Shown: positions 50,691-62,509, counted from the stretch's first letter. The stretch: DNA of 64,000 nucleotides from Pseudonocardia abyssalis (GCF_019263705.2 NZ_JADQDK010000001.1:3534001-3598000), one strand, 5' to 3'. Translations and numbers: made by a program. The notes: generated from the sequence alone by a model not told the origin.

Positions 50691-50954
50691 ATGAGCTTTC
50701 TGGACAAGGCCAAGGACCTCCTGAACCAGCACGACGACAAGGTGGACCAAGCCCTCGACAAGGCGGGCGAGGCCGCCAAGGGTCGGTTCGCCGGGCACGA
50801 GGGCCACATCGACGGGCTCGTCGACCAGGCGCAGCAGCGCACCGGTGCCGGCGACACCACGCAGCAGGCGCCCCCCGCGCCCGCCCCCGCGGACGGCGCC
50901 CCGGCCGACGAGCAGCAGCTCGAGACCCCGCCGCCCGCGCCGCCGCAGCAGTGA
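50691..50954 (+). CDS. Rv0909-type antitoxin-family small protein
   Basis: An 87-residue protein: MSFLDKAKDLLNQHDDKVDQ then ALDKAGEAAKGRFAGHEGHI, and a Pro/Ala/Gln-rich tail (QQAPPAPAPADGAPADE). The N-terminal helical segment is the signature of small actinobacterial proteins annotated as Rv0909-type antitoxins or CsbD-like stress proteins. There is no toxin gene beside it, so the antitoxin label is uncertain; a stress-related disordered protein is equally likely. It ends before a strong terminator. Confidence 0.75.
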   Translation: MSFLDKAKDLLNQHDDKVDQALDKAGEAAKGRFAGHEGHIDGLVDQAQQRTGAGDTTQQAPPAPAPADGAPADEQQLETPPPAPPQQ

Positions 50955-50982
50955 CCGCTCGGCCCTAGCCGAGCTGGAACCG

Positions 50983-51025
50983 GGCCCGCGTCCGACGGCA
51001 CTGCGCCGTCCGGGACGCGGGCCCT
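50983..51025. terminator. Strong bidirectional terminator
   Basis: GGGCCCGCGTCC (50983-50994) pairs with GGACGCGGGCCC (51014-51025), and inside it GACGGC pairs with GCCGTC around the loop ACTGC, followed by TTCTC. It separates the Rv0909-type gene from the convergent HAD hydrolase gene. Confidence 0.85.
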
Positions 51026-51027
51026 TC

Positions 51028-51408
51028 TCATGCGAGCCCGAGCAGCACCTCGACCTCGTCGACGGTGCGGTCGGGATCGACGTGGTGCACGACCACCGCC
51101 CCCGCGGCCCGGGCGCCGCGGACGTTCACCGCGAGATCGTCGACGACCACGCACTCGTCGACGCCGAGCCCGAGGCGGTCCGCGGTGAGCCGGAACACCT
51201 CGGGATCGGGCTTGCGCACCCCGAGCGCCGGACCGAGCACCAGCACGTCGAACAGGGCGGCGACCTCGTCGGGCACGACGTGCGCGTCGGACACCAGCGC
51301 CGTGCGGCAACCGGCCGCACGGGCCCGGCGCACCAGGTCGAGCACGTCGGGGCCGTCGGTGAGCACCCCGCCGAAGTCCATGACCAGCCCGCGCAACGCC
51401 ACGGCCAC
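51028..51408 (-). CDS. HAD-superfamily hydrolase, small and capless
   Basis: About 126 residues. The nucleophile motif is LVMDFGGVLTDGPDV, which has D-x-G where DxD is usual, as in soluble epoxide hydrolase N-terminal phosphatases. The Thr/Ser motif is in TALVSDAHVVPDEV, the lysine in ALGVRKPDPEVFRL, and the acid pair in DECVVVDDLAVNVRGARAAG. No cap domain, so it acts on large or protein-bound substrates or has reduced activity. GTG at 51408 is one of several possible starts; the sequence upstream is not similar to HAD proteins. Confidence 0.85.
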   Translation of the reverse strand: MAVALRGLVMDFGGVLTDGPDVLDLVRRARAAGCRTALVSDAHVVPDEVAALFDVLVLGPALGVRKPDPEVFRLTADRLGLGVDECVVVDDLAVNVRGARAAGAVVVHHVDPDRTVDEVEVLLGLA

Positions 51409-51531
51409 ACGGTAGAGGCCGCGCGGCGCGGTCCGCCCGGCAAGTCGCCGCACGATTCGGGCCCGGACCGTACGGTCCCGAACCGATCGGAACCGCCGCG
51501 ACCGACCGCCCACCCGGCGCACCGTCACCCC

Positions 51532-52113
51532 GTGACCAGCACCCTGTCGCCCGCCGCCCCGCCGCCCACCGCCCCGCCGCCCACCGCCCCGCCGCCCACC
51601 GCCCCGCCGCCCACCGCGCCATCGCCCACCGCGCCATCGGCCACCGTCCCGCCAGCCGCCACCCCGTCGCCCACCACCCCGCAGACCGCCCGTCCCCGGC
51701 TGCGTCCCGTGTCCTACGAGCCCGCGCCCGGAACGGCCGCGGCGCTCGTGCGCGCCGTCCCCCCTCGCCCACCGGTCGCCGCCGGGACCGGTGGAGAGCC
51801 GCCCGGGGCGCTCGACGCCATCGTCCGGCTGCTGCGCCTGGGCTGCGAAGTCCTCGACGGCAGGCGCCCGACCGGCCAGCTCGCGGCCCACTCCGAGGAC
51901 GAGGTCGTGCGCTACTGGCGGGTGGTGGCCGCGCGACGCCCGGTCACCCGGCGGTCACCGGCCCGCTTCCGCCGGGTCCGGCTCTGCCATCCGCGGCCGG
52001 ACGCCGCCGAGGTGGCGCTGGCCGTCGAGCTCGACGGCCAGGTGCGCGCCCTCGCGGCCCGGTTCGACCTCCACGACGGCCGCTGGCGCTGGACGGCCGT
52101 CCGCATCGGCTGA
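51532..52113 (+). CDS. Rv3235-family protein with Pro/Thr repeat N-terminus
   Basis: A 193-residue protein. The N-terminus has six near-identical 15-bp units coding PPPTA (51556-51645), then a spacer with RLRPVSYEPAPG. The C-terminal 100 residues (ALDAIVRLLRLGCEVLDGRR then PTGQLAAHSEDEVVRYWRVV, LCHPRPDAAEVALAVELDGQ, HDGRWRWTAVRIG) form the compact Rv3235-type domain that lies next to secA in mycobacteria. Function unknown. GTG start with weak ribosome site. The 3' end lies antisense to the MarR gene. Confidence 0.85.
   Translation: MTSTLSPAAPPPTAPPPTAPPPTAPPPTAPSPTAPSATVPPAATPSPTTPQTARPRLRPVSYEPAPGTAAALVRAVPPRPPVAAGTGGEPPGALDAIVRLLRLGCEVLDGRRPTGQLAAHSEDEVVRYWRVVAARRPVTRRSPARFRRVRLCHPRPDAAEVALAVELDGQVRALAARFDLHDGRWRWTAVRIG
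51556..51645. repeat. 15-bp tandem repeat inside the Rv3235-like gene
   Basis: Four identical GCCCCGCCGCCCACC units (51556-51615) followed by two variants, GCGCCATCGCCCACC and GCGCCATCGGCCACC, to 51645. They code PPPTA-type repeats. The array is purely C/G rich and sits in the 5' part of the gene. Confidence 0.9.
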
Positions 52114-52530
52114 CCCGTCGAGGGCCGCCAGCACGGAGTGGAGGTAGGCACGGACCGCGGGAGGGGGCGGTGGGACGTGTCGTCGCAGGTCCCGGGCGAC
52201 GGCGGTGAACGCGGCGAGGTAGCACCCCCGTCCGGCGTCGGTGACGCACACGCGCACGATCCGGCGGTCGACCGCGTCGCGGACCCGCACCACCTGCCCG
52301 GCCCGCTCCAGCGCGTCGACGACCGGGGTGAGGGTGGCCGGGGCGACGCCCAGCCCGGCCGCGAGCTCCCGGTGCGCCGCCGGGCGACCGCGGGCGAGCA
52401 CGCCGAGTACGCCCAGCGAGGTCGGGGTGAGGCCGTGCGCGGCCACCACGCGGCGCAGGAGGCGGTCGACCGCCTGCCCGGCCTGCGGGAGGAGCAGGTC
52501 GAGCGGCGGCGGTACGGGCGCGTCGGTCAC
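51955..52530 (-). CDS. MarR-family transcriptional regulator
   Basis: A winged-helix regulator with LLRRVVAAHGLTPTSLGVLG then VLARGRPAAHRELAAGLGVA, PATLTPVVDALERAGQVVRV and RDAVDRRIVRVCVTDAGRGC, the MarR hallmark with the DxRxxxVxLT wing form. It is likely a dimeric repressor sensing small molecules. The frame continues past the domain (after about residue 142) for another 50 codons, antisense to the Rv3235-like gene; that tail may be real or the true stop may be a sequencing oddity. GTG start at 52530. Confidence 0.85.
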   Translation of the reverse strand: MTDAPVPPPLDLLLPQAGQAVDRLLRRVVAAHGLTPTSLGVLGVLARGRPAAHRELAAGLGVAPATLTPVVDALERAGQVVRVRDAVDRRIVRVCVTDAGRGCYLAAFTAVARDLRRHVPPPPPAVRAYLHSVLAALDGSADADGRPAPAAVVEVEPGREGAHLAVELDGQRHLGGVRPRMAEPDPAEAGR

Positions 52531-52581
52531 GCCCCGCACGCTAGGGCTCGGCACCCTGGCGGCGGGGCGGTTCCGGAGAAC

Positions 52582-55608
<3,027 letters not shown>

Positions 55609-55730
55609 AGCTCGACCTCATTCACGTCGCGGTCAGGTCGCAGCACGGCGGCCAGAGGCGTCGCGCTGCCCGTCCAGGGTAGCGAAGCACCCGGACCTTC
55701 CTGCACAACGCCGAGGGGGCGGTGGACGGG

Positions 55731-56405
55731 CTATCTGCCGAGCCGGATGACGCCGTAGTCGTAGCCCTTGCGCCGGTAGACGACGCTCGGCTCACCGGTC
55801 TCGGCGTCGGCGAAGAGGTAGAAGTCGTGTCCGACGAGCTCCATGCGGGACAGCGCGTCGTCGATCGACATCGGGTCAGCCGTGTGCACCTTGCGCCGCA
55901 CCACGCGGCCGGGGACCGGGTCGTCGTCCGTGGCCTCGGGCGGGAGGTGCTCGTGGGTCACGTCGTCGGCGGCGTCGCGCGGGAACGGGATGTCGACCGC
56001 GGCCTCGACGTCGAGCGCGTCGACCGGCGGGGCCTCGTCGAGGAGGGCGGTGCCCCGGCCGTTCGCCGGACCGCGGCCGACGAGGACCCGGGTGCGCCGC
56101 CCGGTGACGCGGCGGCGGTCGTGGGACCGACGCAGGCGCGCCTCCAGTTTGGCCACGCAGGCGTCGAGGGCGGCGTAGAAGTCCTGCGCACAGGCCTCGG
56201 CCCTGGCGACGGGGCCGCAGCCCCGGCCGGTCAGCTCCACGCGCTGACAGGTCTTGAGCTGTCGTCGGTTGGGTTCGTGGAAGAGCTCCACCTCCAACCC
56301 GACGATCTTGTGGTCGTAGCGTTCCAGGCGAGCGACCTTCTCGGCGACGTGCACCCGGAAATGCTCGGGCACCTCGACGTTACGGCCGGTGACAACGATC
56401 TCCAC
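55731..56405 (-). CDS. hpf: Long-form ribosome hibernation-promoting factor
   Basis: A 224-residue HPF: N-terminal S30AE domain (VVTGRNVEVPEHFRVHVAEK then VARLERYDHKIVGLEVELFH) and C-terminal dimerisation domain (RKVHTADPMSIDDALSRMEL then VGHDFYLFADAETGEPSVVY and RRKGYDYGVIRLGR). It dimerises 70S ribosomes in stress and dormancy. GTG start with GAGGGAAG seven bases before. In mycobacteria the same gene lies between secA and comF-like gene. Confidence 0.96.
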   Translation of the reverse strand: MEIVVTGRNVEVPEHFRVHVAEKVARLERYDHKIVGLEVELFHEPNRRQLKTCQRVELTGRGCGPVARAEACAQDFYAALDACVAKLEARLRRSHDRRRVTGRRTRVLVGRGPANGRGTALLDEAPPVDALDVEAAVDIPFPRDAADDVTHEHLPPEATDDDPVPGRVVRRKVHTADPMSIDDALSRMELVGHDFYLFADAETGEPSVVYRRKGYDYGVIRLGR

Positions 56406-56648
56406 GCAGACTTCCCTCGCTCTCAGCGTCGGGTTGGCGGTGCAGTTCGTGCCGGGGCTGTCCTGCCCCGGCGCCGGGCTCTTCCTCCTCTGCCGGCCCT
56501 GTGGCCAGGGGGTGGGTCGGATGGGAAGGGACGGTAGCCGGGATCACAGATGTGCAACAGGTCCGTGCGGTGAGTGACGCCGAAGCGTGTGGTTGCGCTC
56601 GGTGACATTCCCCGGACAGCTGCCGGACGGTACGATTCCACCCGCTCT

Positions 56649-57290
56649 TCATGATCCACATGCACCGGTCGCGTCGCACAGCACGAGTACGCCGTCGACC
56701 CGGATCCCCGCGTCCCGCAGGGCCGCGACGCACGTCCGCAGCGTCGCCCCCGTGGTCACGACGTCGTCCACGAGCAGCACCGGGGCCCCGTTCCCCGGCC
56801 GGCCGATCGGTCGGACGCCCACCCGGCCTCGCAGGTTCGCCGCCCGCTGCCCGGCGTCGAGACCCACGGAGTCGACCGCCCCGCCGCCCAGCACCAGCAC
56901 GGGAGCCACCCGCACCCCGGGCCCGGCATCGGCCACTGCCCGGCACAGCCGCAGCACGTGGTCGCCGCCGCGGGCCCGGGCCGCGCGGGCGCGCGACGGG
57001 GCGGGCACCAGCTGCGCCGGACCGGTCAGGCCGGAGGCGAGCACCGCGGCCAGCGAGCCGACGAGATCGCGGCGGCCCCGCTCCTTGTAGCGCAGCAGCG
57101 CGGTGCGCAGCGGGCCCGCGTAGGGCCCGGCGGCGAGCGTCGGGGGCAGTCCGGTGAGCGCGACCCGCCGCGGCGCAGCGGTCGCCGCGGCGCACGCCGG
57201 GCACCAGAGCTCGGCGGGCGCGTCGCACCCCGCGCAGCCGCCGGGCAGCACCAGATCGGCCAGCGCGGCACCGAGACCCCGGACGTCCAC
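56649..57290 (-). CDS. ComF-type phosphoribosyltransferase
   Basis: The 213-residue protein has an N-terminal zinc site (CAGCDAPAELWCPAC) and a PRTase domain with the PRPP loop VLLVDDVVTTGATLRTCVAA. ComF proteins take part in DNA uptake in Gram-positive bacteria, and the short two-domain form here is also widespread in non-competent actinomycetes with unknown role. GTG start. It is in the usual position between hpf and the lpqB region. The 243-base gap to hpf shows a GCCGGGGC/GCCCCGGC hairpin near 56451-56472 but no gene. Confidence 0.93.
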   Translation of the reverse strand: MDVRGLGAALADLVLPGGCAGCDAPAELWCPACAAATAAPRRVALTGLPPTLAAGPYAGPLRTALLRYKERGRRDLVGSLAAVLASGLTGPAQLVPAPSRARAARARGGDHVLRLCRAVADAGPGVRVAPVLVLGGGAVDSVGLDAGQRAANLRGRVGVRPIGRPGNGAPVLLVDDVVTTGATLRTCVAALRDAGIRVDGVLVLCDATGACGS

Positions 57291-57364
57291 CCCCGCAGTG
57301 TGCCGATCGACCGTCCGGACCGCGTCGGACCGTCCACAGGTCGGCGGCGCCTGTGGACGACCCG

Positions 57365-57814
57365 TCAGCGGGCCCCGGCCCCGGCCTCCACCAGCGCACC
57401 CAGCCGGGCCAGGTCACCCCGCAGGCCCCGCCGCAGCGCCACCCGCAGGACCGGCGCGAGCAGCCGCTCGATCCCGTGCGGGCGGACCCGCAGCTCCAGC
57501 TTCACGGTGCAGGTGCCGACCCCGGTCTCCTCGACGGACCGGGCGCCCTCGGCGTCGACCCCGGCGGTGGTCCGCCAGGCGAACCTCCGGCCCGGTCCGA
57601 CGGCCTCGACCACGCCCGCGTTGCGGTACGCCCGACCGGCGAAGCGCATCCGCTCGTCGGTCCGCTGCCCCACCCGCACCGCCCCGGCCGGGGTGGGGTC
57701 CATCGCGGTGACCCCGCCCCGCCACTGCGGGTCGTGGGCGTAGTCGGCGACCACCGCCCACACCTCGGCCGCAGGCCGGTCGACGTCCAGCTGTTCGCCG
57801 ATATCTATGTTCAT
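57365..57814 (-). CDS. SRPBCC (START-like) protein
   Basis: A 149-residue START/SRPBCC-domain protein: MNIDIGEQLDVDRPAAEVWA with VVADYAHDPQWRGGVTAMDP and GRRFAWRTTAGVDAEGA, then the C-terminal helix LLAPVLRVALRRGLRGDLAR. These cup-like proteins bind lipids or polyketide-like ligands, or act as aromatase/cyclases. Its ATG is divergent from the MarR gene over 50 bases, so it is likely the regulator's target. A second ATG 18 bases upstream is in frame. Confidence 0.88.
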   Translation of the reverse strand: MNIDIGEQLDVDRPAAEVWAVVADYAHDPQWRGGVTAMDPTPAGAVRVGQRTDERMRFAGRAYRNAGVVEAVGPGRRFAWRTTAGVDAEGARSVEETGVGTCTVKLELRVRPHGIERLLAPVLRVALRRGLRGDLARLGALVEAGAGAR

Positions 57815-57864
57815 GGACGAAAAGTACGACATCGAAAAGTACGGGTCAAGGGTAGAGTCCTCGC
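57815..57864. promoter_or_regulatory. Divergent promoter with 9-bp direct repeat
   Basis: GAAAAGTAC occurs at 57819-57827 and 57834-57842, 15 bp apart, in the short AT-rich space between the SRPBCC gene and the MarR gene. It is a candidate operator for the MarR regulator and may also overlap promoters for both genes. Confidence 0.5.
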
Positions 57865-58386
57865 ATGCCCGAGCCGGACGCCGTGGACCAGGTCATCGCG
57901 CAGTGGCGCCGCGAGCGCCCCGATCTCGATCTGGCCGCGATGGCCACGATCGGGCGCCTGGGCCGTCTCGCCGCGCTGGCCGGACCTCTGGTCGAGGCCG
58001 GGCTCGCCCCGCACGGGCTCGGCACCGGGGAGTTCGACGTGCTGGCGGCGCTGCGCCGGTCGGGCGAGCCGTTCACGCTCACCCCGACCGTGCTGGCCCG
58101 CGCGCTCATGCTCTCGCCCGCAGCGATGACCAACCGGCTCGACCGGCTGGAGGCGGCCGGGATGCTCACCCGCGAGCTCGACCGCGGCAACCGGCGCAGC
58201 GTCCTGGTCACCCTCACCGCCGACGGCCGGGCGCGGGTCGACGCGGCCGTCACCGACCACGTGGCCAACGAGGAGCGGCTGCTCGCGGCCCTCTCGCGGG
58301 AGGACCGCCTGCTGCTCGACGCCCTGCTGCGCCGGCTGCTCGCGGGCCTGCCCGGCCCTCCTGACCGGCCGGGTCAGCCCGGGTAG
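57865..58386 (+). CDS. MarR-family transcriptional regulator
   Basis: A 173-residue MarR regulator: EFDVLAALRRSGEPFTLTPT then VLARALMLSPAAMTNRLDRL (recognition helix) and EAAGMLTRELDRGNRRSVLV (wing, DRxxxRSVxV). Longer N-terminus than usual begins MPEPDAVDQVIAQWRRERPD as in the FosR/HosA-like group. It faces the SRPBCC gene. The ATG follows GTAGAGTCCTCGC with little Shine-Dalgarno. The end overlaps the convergent lpqB gene by 13 bases. Confidence 0.93.
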   Translation: MPEPDAVDQVIAQWRRERPDLDLAAMATIGRLGRLAALAGPLVEAGLAPHGLGTGEFDVLAALRRSGEPFTLTPTVLARALMLSPAAMTNRLDRLEAAGMLTRELDRGNRRSVLVTLTADGRARVDAAVTDHVANEERLLAALSREDRLLLDALLRRLLAGLPGPPDRPGQPG

Positions 58387-60101
58387 AACGGGACGGCGTC
58401 GGGGGCCCCGCCGAGGACCTGGCGCCAGGCGTCCTGGTCACCGCCCGCGAAGCTCCACACCCCGGTCTGGTCGGTCACGAGGAACGGCCGGCTGGGGGCC
58501 GCGGCCACCGCCCCGAGCGGCGGCGTCAGGTTGTTGACCAGCAGTCCCTGCACCGACAGTCCGTCGACCGAGACCTGCGCGACGAGCCGGTCGGAGCGCC
58601 GGGTGATCGCGACGATCTGCTCGGAGGACCGCCAGTCGGCGCTCACGACCTCGCCGAGGTCGTCCGGGCGCAGCCGCCGGATGTTGCGGACGGCCGCCTC
58701 ACCGTCGATGCTCCGCGTCACCGCTGCGGTGTAGAGCCCGCCCGCGACGACCGCGACGACGCGTATCCCGTCACGTGAGAGCCGCAGGTCCTGGATCGGG
58801 CCGAACGCCGCGAGCTCGTCGGCGTTGACCTGCCCGGTGCGCAGCGCGCCGCCGCTGTCGACGAGCACGCGGGCCACCGTCGTCGAGTCCAGGACGGTCC
58901 AGACCTCGCTGCCGGTGGGCGTCCAGGACGGGCGGGTCATGTCGACCGCACCGAGCCCGACCTCGGTGACCCCGCCCTCGACCCCTCCCCCGACCAGCAG
59001 CAGGCGGCGACCGGCCGACCGGGCGACGGCGGCGAGCCGCTGCCCGTCGACGGTCGTCGCCGCGGACTCGACGTCGTACCCCCCGTTGCCGACGGGCTCC
59101 GGCAGCTCGACCGGGTTCGTCCCGAGCCCGCGCAGCCGCCCGCCCGCCGCGACGAGCGCGGGCACGTCGGCACCGGGCTGGACGTCGCCCGCGAGGTCGG
59201 CGACGTCCTCGCGGCTGACCTCGGGCCGGTCGGTCAGCAGCGGGATGCCGTCGACGAGCAACCGGACGCGCGCGACGTTGACGTCGGCGAGGGACAGCAC
59301 GACCTGGGCGGCGAGCAGCCTACGGCCGAGCTCGTCGAGGTCACCGACGCGCGTCAGGTCGACGATCAGCGCACCGGACTCGGCGAGCGCGACGTTGGAC
59401 CGAAGCCGCGCGTCCGGGCCGAGCTGCGATCCGGCGGCGCCGAGCAGGGCGCCCGACGGCCCGGCCAGCAGCAGTTCCATCACCCGCGCGGCCTGCGCGC
59501 GGGAGGGGAACGCGGGGAGGTAGCGCAGGTCCGGCACCACGACGCGCCGGGTGGGGTCGACGAACCAGGTGCGGACGTCGCGGTAGCTCGTGCGGAACTC
59601 GTCGAGCGGTACGACGACGCCGGCCGGGAGCTCGGAGATGCGCCACTGGCCGTCGCTGCGCACGACGGTGACGTCGATCTGCACCGGCGACTGCTCGGGC
59701 TCGAACGCCCCCGACGGCGTCACACGCCCCACCGAGCTGCCCCGGATCCGGATGCGCGTGACGTCGGTGGACGGGTCCTGCGCACCCGGCGAGGGGACGG
59801 TGTCGAACTGGGAGTCCAGGACGGTGAATCCCGCGCCGGCGTCCCAGTCCTGCGCCGTGGCCGGGGCGAGGAACTGGCGGGCCGCGGCGTGGTCGTCGGT
59901 GCTGCTGCCCGACGCCTCGACGAACCCGCGGACCAGCCCGCCCGCATCGGTCCCGTCGATCGGGCCCGGTGGGGCGACCGGCGTCTCGCCGTCGGTGACC
60001 CGGCGCAGGATCTGCACCGGTGAGCTGCCGGGCACGCTCGCGCAGCCGGCGACCCCGGCCAGCGCGAGCAGCAGGGCCAGCGCGACGGTCATGCGCCTCA
60101 T
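58374..60101 (-). CDS. lpqB: MtrAB-associated lipoprotein LpqB
   Basis: The 575-residue precursor starts MRRMTVALALLLALAGVAGC with a lipobox. The mature protein has an N-terminal domain (GGLVRGFVEASGSSTDDHAA) and a large beta-propeller-like region with GerMN-type segments. LpqB interacts with the extracytoplasmic part of MtrB and tunes MtrA phosphorylation, DNA replication and cell division. The ATG overlaps the mtrB stop (ATGA). It is always third in the mtrA-mtrB-lpqB operon. Confidence 0.95.
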   Translation of the reverse strand: MRRMTVALALLLALAGVAGCASVPGSSPVQILRRVTDGETPVAPPGPIDGTDAGGLVRGFVEASGSSTDDHAAARQFLAPATAQDWDAGAGFTVLDSQFDTVPSPGAQDPSTDVTRIRIRGSSVGRVTPSGAFEPEQSPVQIDVTVVRSDGQWRISELPAGVVVPLDEFRTSYRDVRTWFVDPTRRVVVPDLRYLPAFPSRAQAARVMELLLAGPSGALLGAAGSQLGPDARLRSNVALAESGALIVDLTRVGDLDELGRRLLAAQVVLSLADVNVARVRLLVDGIPLLTDRPEVSREDVADLAGDVQPGADVPALVAAGGRLRGLGTNPVELPEPVGNGGYDVESAATTVDGQRLAAVARSAGRRLLLVGGGVEGGVTEVGLGAVDMTRPSWTPTGSEVWTVLDSTTVARVLVDSGGALRTGQVNADELAAFGPIQDLRLSRDGIRVVAVVAGGLYTAAVTRSIDGEAAVRNIRRLRPDDLGEVVSADWRSSEQIVAITRRSDRLVAQVSVDGLSVQGLLVNNLTPPLGAVAAAPSRPFLVTDQTGVWSFAGGDQDAWRQVLGGAPDAVPFYPG

Positions 60102-61810
60102 CGCTGCTCCTCCAGCTCGGCCTCGACGTCGGCGGCCACGTCGTCGCCCGGCAGCCACTGGGGCGACAGCTCGACCACGGGACGCCCGCGCGGCGGGGTC
60201 GGCGTCGACACGACCGGGGCGTGCGCGTCGGGGCCGAGCGGGAGCGGGCTGCCGGTCAGCGTCTCGCCCGCGACGCGCGGCAGCGTCAGCCGGAACGCCG
60301 CACCGCGGCCGATCTCGCCCCACGCCTGCAGCCAGCCTCCGTGCAGCCGGGCGTCCTCGACGCTGATCGACAGGCCCAGCCCGCTGCCGCCGCTGCGCCG
60401 CGCCCGGCTCTCCTCCGCGCGCCAGAAGCGGTTGAACACCAGCGCGGCCTCGCCCGGACGCAGCCCGACGCCCTGGTCGCGGACCAGCACCGCCACCGCC
60501 CGCTCGTCGGCGGCGAGCTGGACGCGCACCGGCCTGCCCTCCCCGTGGTCGACGGCGTTGGCCACCAGGTTGCGCACGATCCGCTCGACGCGCCGGTTGT
60601 CGATCTCGGCGTACACGCCGTCGGGGAGGTCGAGGTCGAGCTCTGTGCCGGTCTCGTCGGCGATGCCGCGCACCGCCTCGACCGCGCGCAGGACGACCGC
60701 CCGCACGTCGACGCGCTCGGCGACGAGGTCGGCGACGCCCGCGTCGAGGCGGCTGATCTCCAGCAGGTCGGCGAGCAGCGCCTCGAACCGGTCCAGCTCG
60801 GTGACCAGCAGCTCCGAGCTGCGGCGCAGCGCAGGGAGCAGCTCGGCACGGGAGGCGTAGAGGACGTCGGCGGCCATCCGCACCGTCGTCAGCGGGGTGC
60901 GCAGCTCGTGGCTGACGTCGGAGGTGAACCGGCGCTGCAGCGCCCCGAACTCCTCCAGCTGTCGGATCTGGGTCTGGATGCTCTGCGCCATCTCGTTGTA
61001 GGACTCGCCCAGGCGCGCGACCTCGTCGTCGCCCTGCACGCGCATCCGCTCGTCGAGGTGGCCGTCGGCGAAGCGCTCGGCGATCTCCGCGGCCTCCCGG
61101 ACCGGCCGGACGACGAGCCGCGTCACGATGCTGACGATCCCCGCGAGCAGCAGGAGCAGCAGCAGCCCGCCGACGATCAGCGTGCTCTGCACCAGCCCGA
61201 GCGTGCGCTGCTCGGAGTCGAGCGGGAACAGCATGTAGAACTCGAGGACCCGCGGCCCGGCCGTGCGCACCGGCTGCCCGACGACGAGCGTCGGCACCGC
61301 CGCGCCGTCCTGGATGATCGTGACGTACTGGCGGGCGAGCGTGCCGTCGTCGCCGACGTCGCGGCGCAGCTCGACGGGCACGTCCTCGACCGGCCCGGAG
61401 GACACCTCCCCGCCGCCGTCGCGCCGACCGGTGGTCAGCACCGCGCGGAACTCGCCCGCCGCGGTGGCCTCGCCGTCGGAGTCGGCGCTGGTCAGCTGCG
61501 CGAGCGCGTTGTTCAGCTCACCCTCCGCGCCCTCCCGGTCGGGGTCGACGCCGGACAGGTCGCGCTCCAGCAACGAGACGCCCGCCTCGAACCGCAGCAG
61601 CGTGTCGGACTCCTTGCCCCGCACCAGTCGCTGCGCGATCTGGGTCTGCAGGACCAGGCCCAGCACCAGCACGACGGCGGTGGACAGCGCGAGCGTGCTG
61701 ATGACGACCCGCAGCTGCAGGGACCGCCGCCAGACCGCACCGGACGCCTCGGCCACCTCGGCCCCGAGCTGGCGGGCCTGGGCCAGCCCGCGGCGCACGC
61801 GGCCGGGCAT
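60098..61810 (-). CDS. mtrB: Sensor histidine kinase MtrB
   Basis: A two-helix membrane kinase of about 570 residues: TM1 VVISTLALSTAVVLVLGLVL and TM2 LIVGGLLLLLLLAGIVSIVT with an extracytoplasmic domain between, then a HAMP domain (RPVREAAEIAERFADGHLDE), the phosphorylated histidine in FTSDVSHELRTPLTTVRMAA, N box LVANAVDHG and G boxes DQGVGLRPGE and GSGLGLSIS. It phosphorylates MtrA and is localised to septa. The start is uncertain: ATG at 61810, or GTG at 61855 which would overlap mtrA by 29 bases. Confidence 0.96.
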   Translation of the reverse strand: MPGRVRRGLAQARQLGAEVAEASGAVWRRSLQLRVVISTLALSTAVVLVLGLVLQTQIAQRLVRGKESDTLLRFEAGVSLLERDLSGVDPDREGAEGELNNALAQLTSADSDGEATAAGEFRAVLTTGRRDGGGEVSSGPVEDVPVELRRDVGDDGTLARQYVTIIQDGAAVPTLVVGQPVRTAGPRVLEFYMLFPLDSEQRTLGLVQSTLIVGGLLLLLLLAGIVSIVTRLVVRPVREAAEIAERFADGHLDERMRVQGDDEVARLGESYNEMAQSIQTQIRQLEEFGALQRRFTSDVSHELRTPLTTVRMAADVLYASRAELLPALRRSSELLVTELDRFEALLADLLEISRLDAGVADLVAERVDVRAVVLRAVEAVRGIADETGTELDLDLPDGVYAEIDNRRVERIVRNLVANAVDHGEGRPVRVQLAADERAVAVLVRDQGVGLRPGEAALVFNRFWRAEESRARRSGGSGLGLSISVEDARLHGGWLQAWGEIGRGAAFRLTLPRVAGETLTGSPLPLGPDAHAPVVSTPTPPRGRPVVELSPQWLPGDDVAADVEAELEEQR

Positions 61811-61826
61811 CAGCAGGTCGGGGCGA

Positions 61827-62504
61827 TCACGGCGGGCCGGCCTTGTAGCCGACACCGCGGACGGTCAGCACGACCTCCGGGTGCTCCGGGTCGCGTTCGA
61901 CCTTCGACCGCAGCCGCTGGACGTGCACGTTGACCAGCCGGGTGTCGGCGGCGTGCCGGTAGCCCCAGACCTGCTCCAGGAGCACCTCGCGGGTGAACAC
62001 CTGGCGCGGCTTGCGGGCGAGCGCGACGAGCAGGTCGAACTCCAGCGGCGTCAGGGCGATCTGCTCGCCCTCGCGCTGCACCTGGTGGGCCGGGACGTCG
62101 ATCGTGACGTCGCCGATCGAGAGCTGCTCGGCGGGCTCGTTCTCGGTGCGCCGCACCCGGGCCCGGATGCGGGCCACCAGCTCCTTGGGCTTGAACGGCT
62201 TGACGACGTAGTCGTCGGCGCCGGACTCCAGGCCCAGGACGATGTCGACGGTGTCGGTCTTCGCCGTCAGCATGACGATCGGCACCCCCGACTCCGACCG
62301 GATCGCCCGGCAGACGTCGATGCCGTTCATGCCGGGCAGCATCAGGTCGAGCAGGACGACGTCCGGACGCAGCTCGCGCACGGCCGGGAGCGCGCGGGAG
62401 CCGTCGGCGACGACGGCGGTGTCGAAACCCTCGCCCCGCAGCACGATGGTGAGCATCTCGGCCAGGGCCGGGTCGTCGTCGACGACGAGCACGCGCGACT
62501 TCAT
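61827..62504 (-). CDS. mtrA: Response regulator MtrA
   Basis: A 225-residue OmpR/PhoB-type regulator: receiver with D9, D10 and the phosphorylated D53 (VVLLDLMLPG), T-loop MLTAK and K/P-loop VKPFKPKEL, then a DNA-binding domain with YRHAADTRLVNVHVQRLRSK. MtrA controls replication origin, cell division and wall genes in actinobacteria, and is essential in mycobacteria. ATG at 62504 chosen; MLTG would add four residues. The tmk stop is five bases upstream, so they are one operon. Confidence 0.97.
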   Translation of the reverse strand: MKSRVLVVDDDPALAEMLTIVLRGEGFDTAVVADGSRALPAVRELRPDVVLLDLMLPGMNGIDVCRAIRSESGVPIVMLTAKTDTVDIVLGLESGADDYVVKPFKPKELVARIRARVRRTENEPAEQLSIGDVTIDVPAHQVQREGEQIALTPLEFDLLVALARKPRQVFTREVLLEQVWGYRHAADTRLVNVHVQRLRSKVERDPEHPEVVLTVRGVGYKAGPP

Positions 62505-62509
62505 GCCGG

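Noticed and set aside
57815..57864. Small plus-strand ORF starting at 57807
   Set aside because: A shadow frame; the MarR start at 57865 and SRPBCC start at 57814 explain the region.
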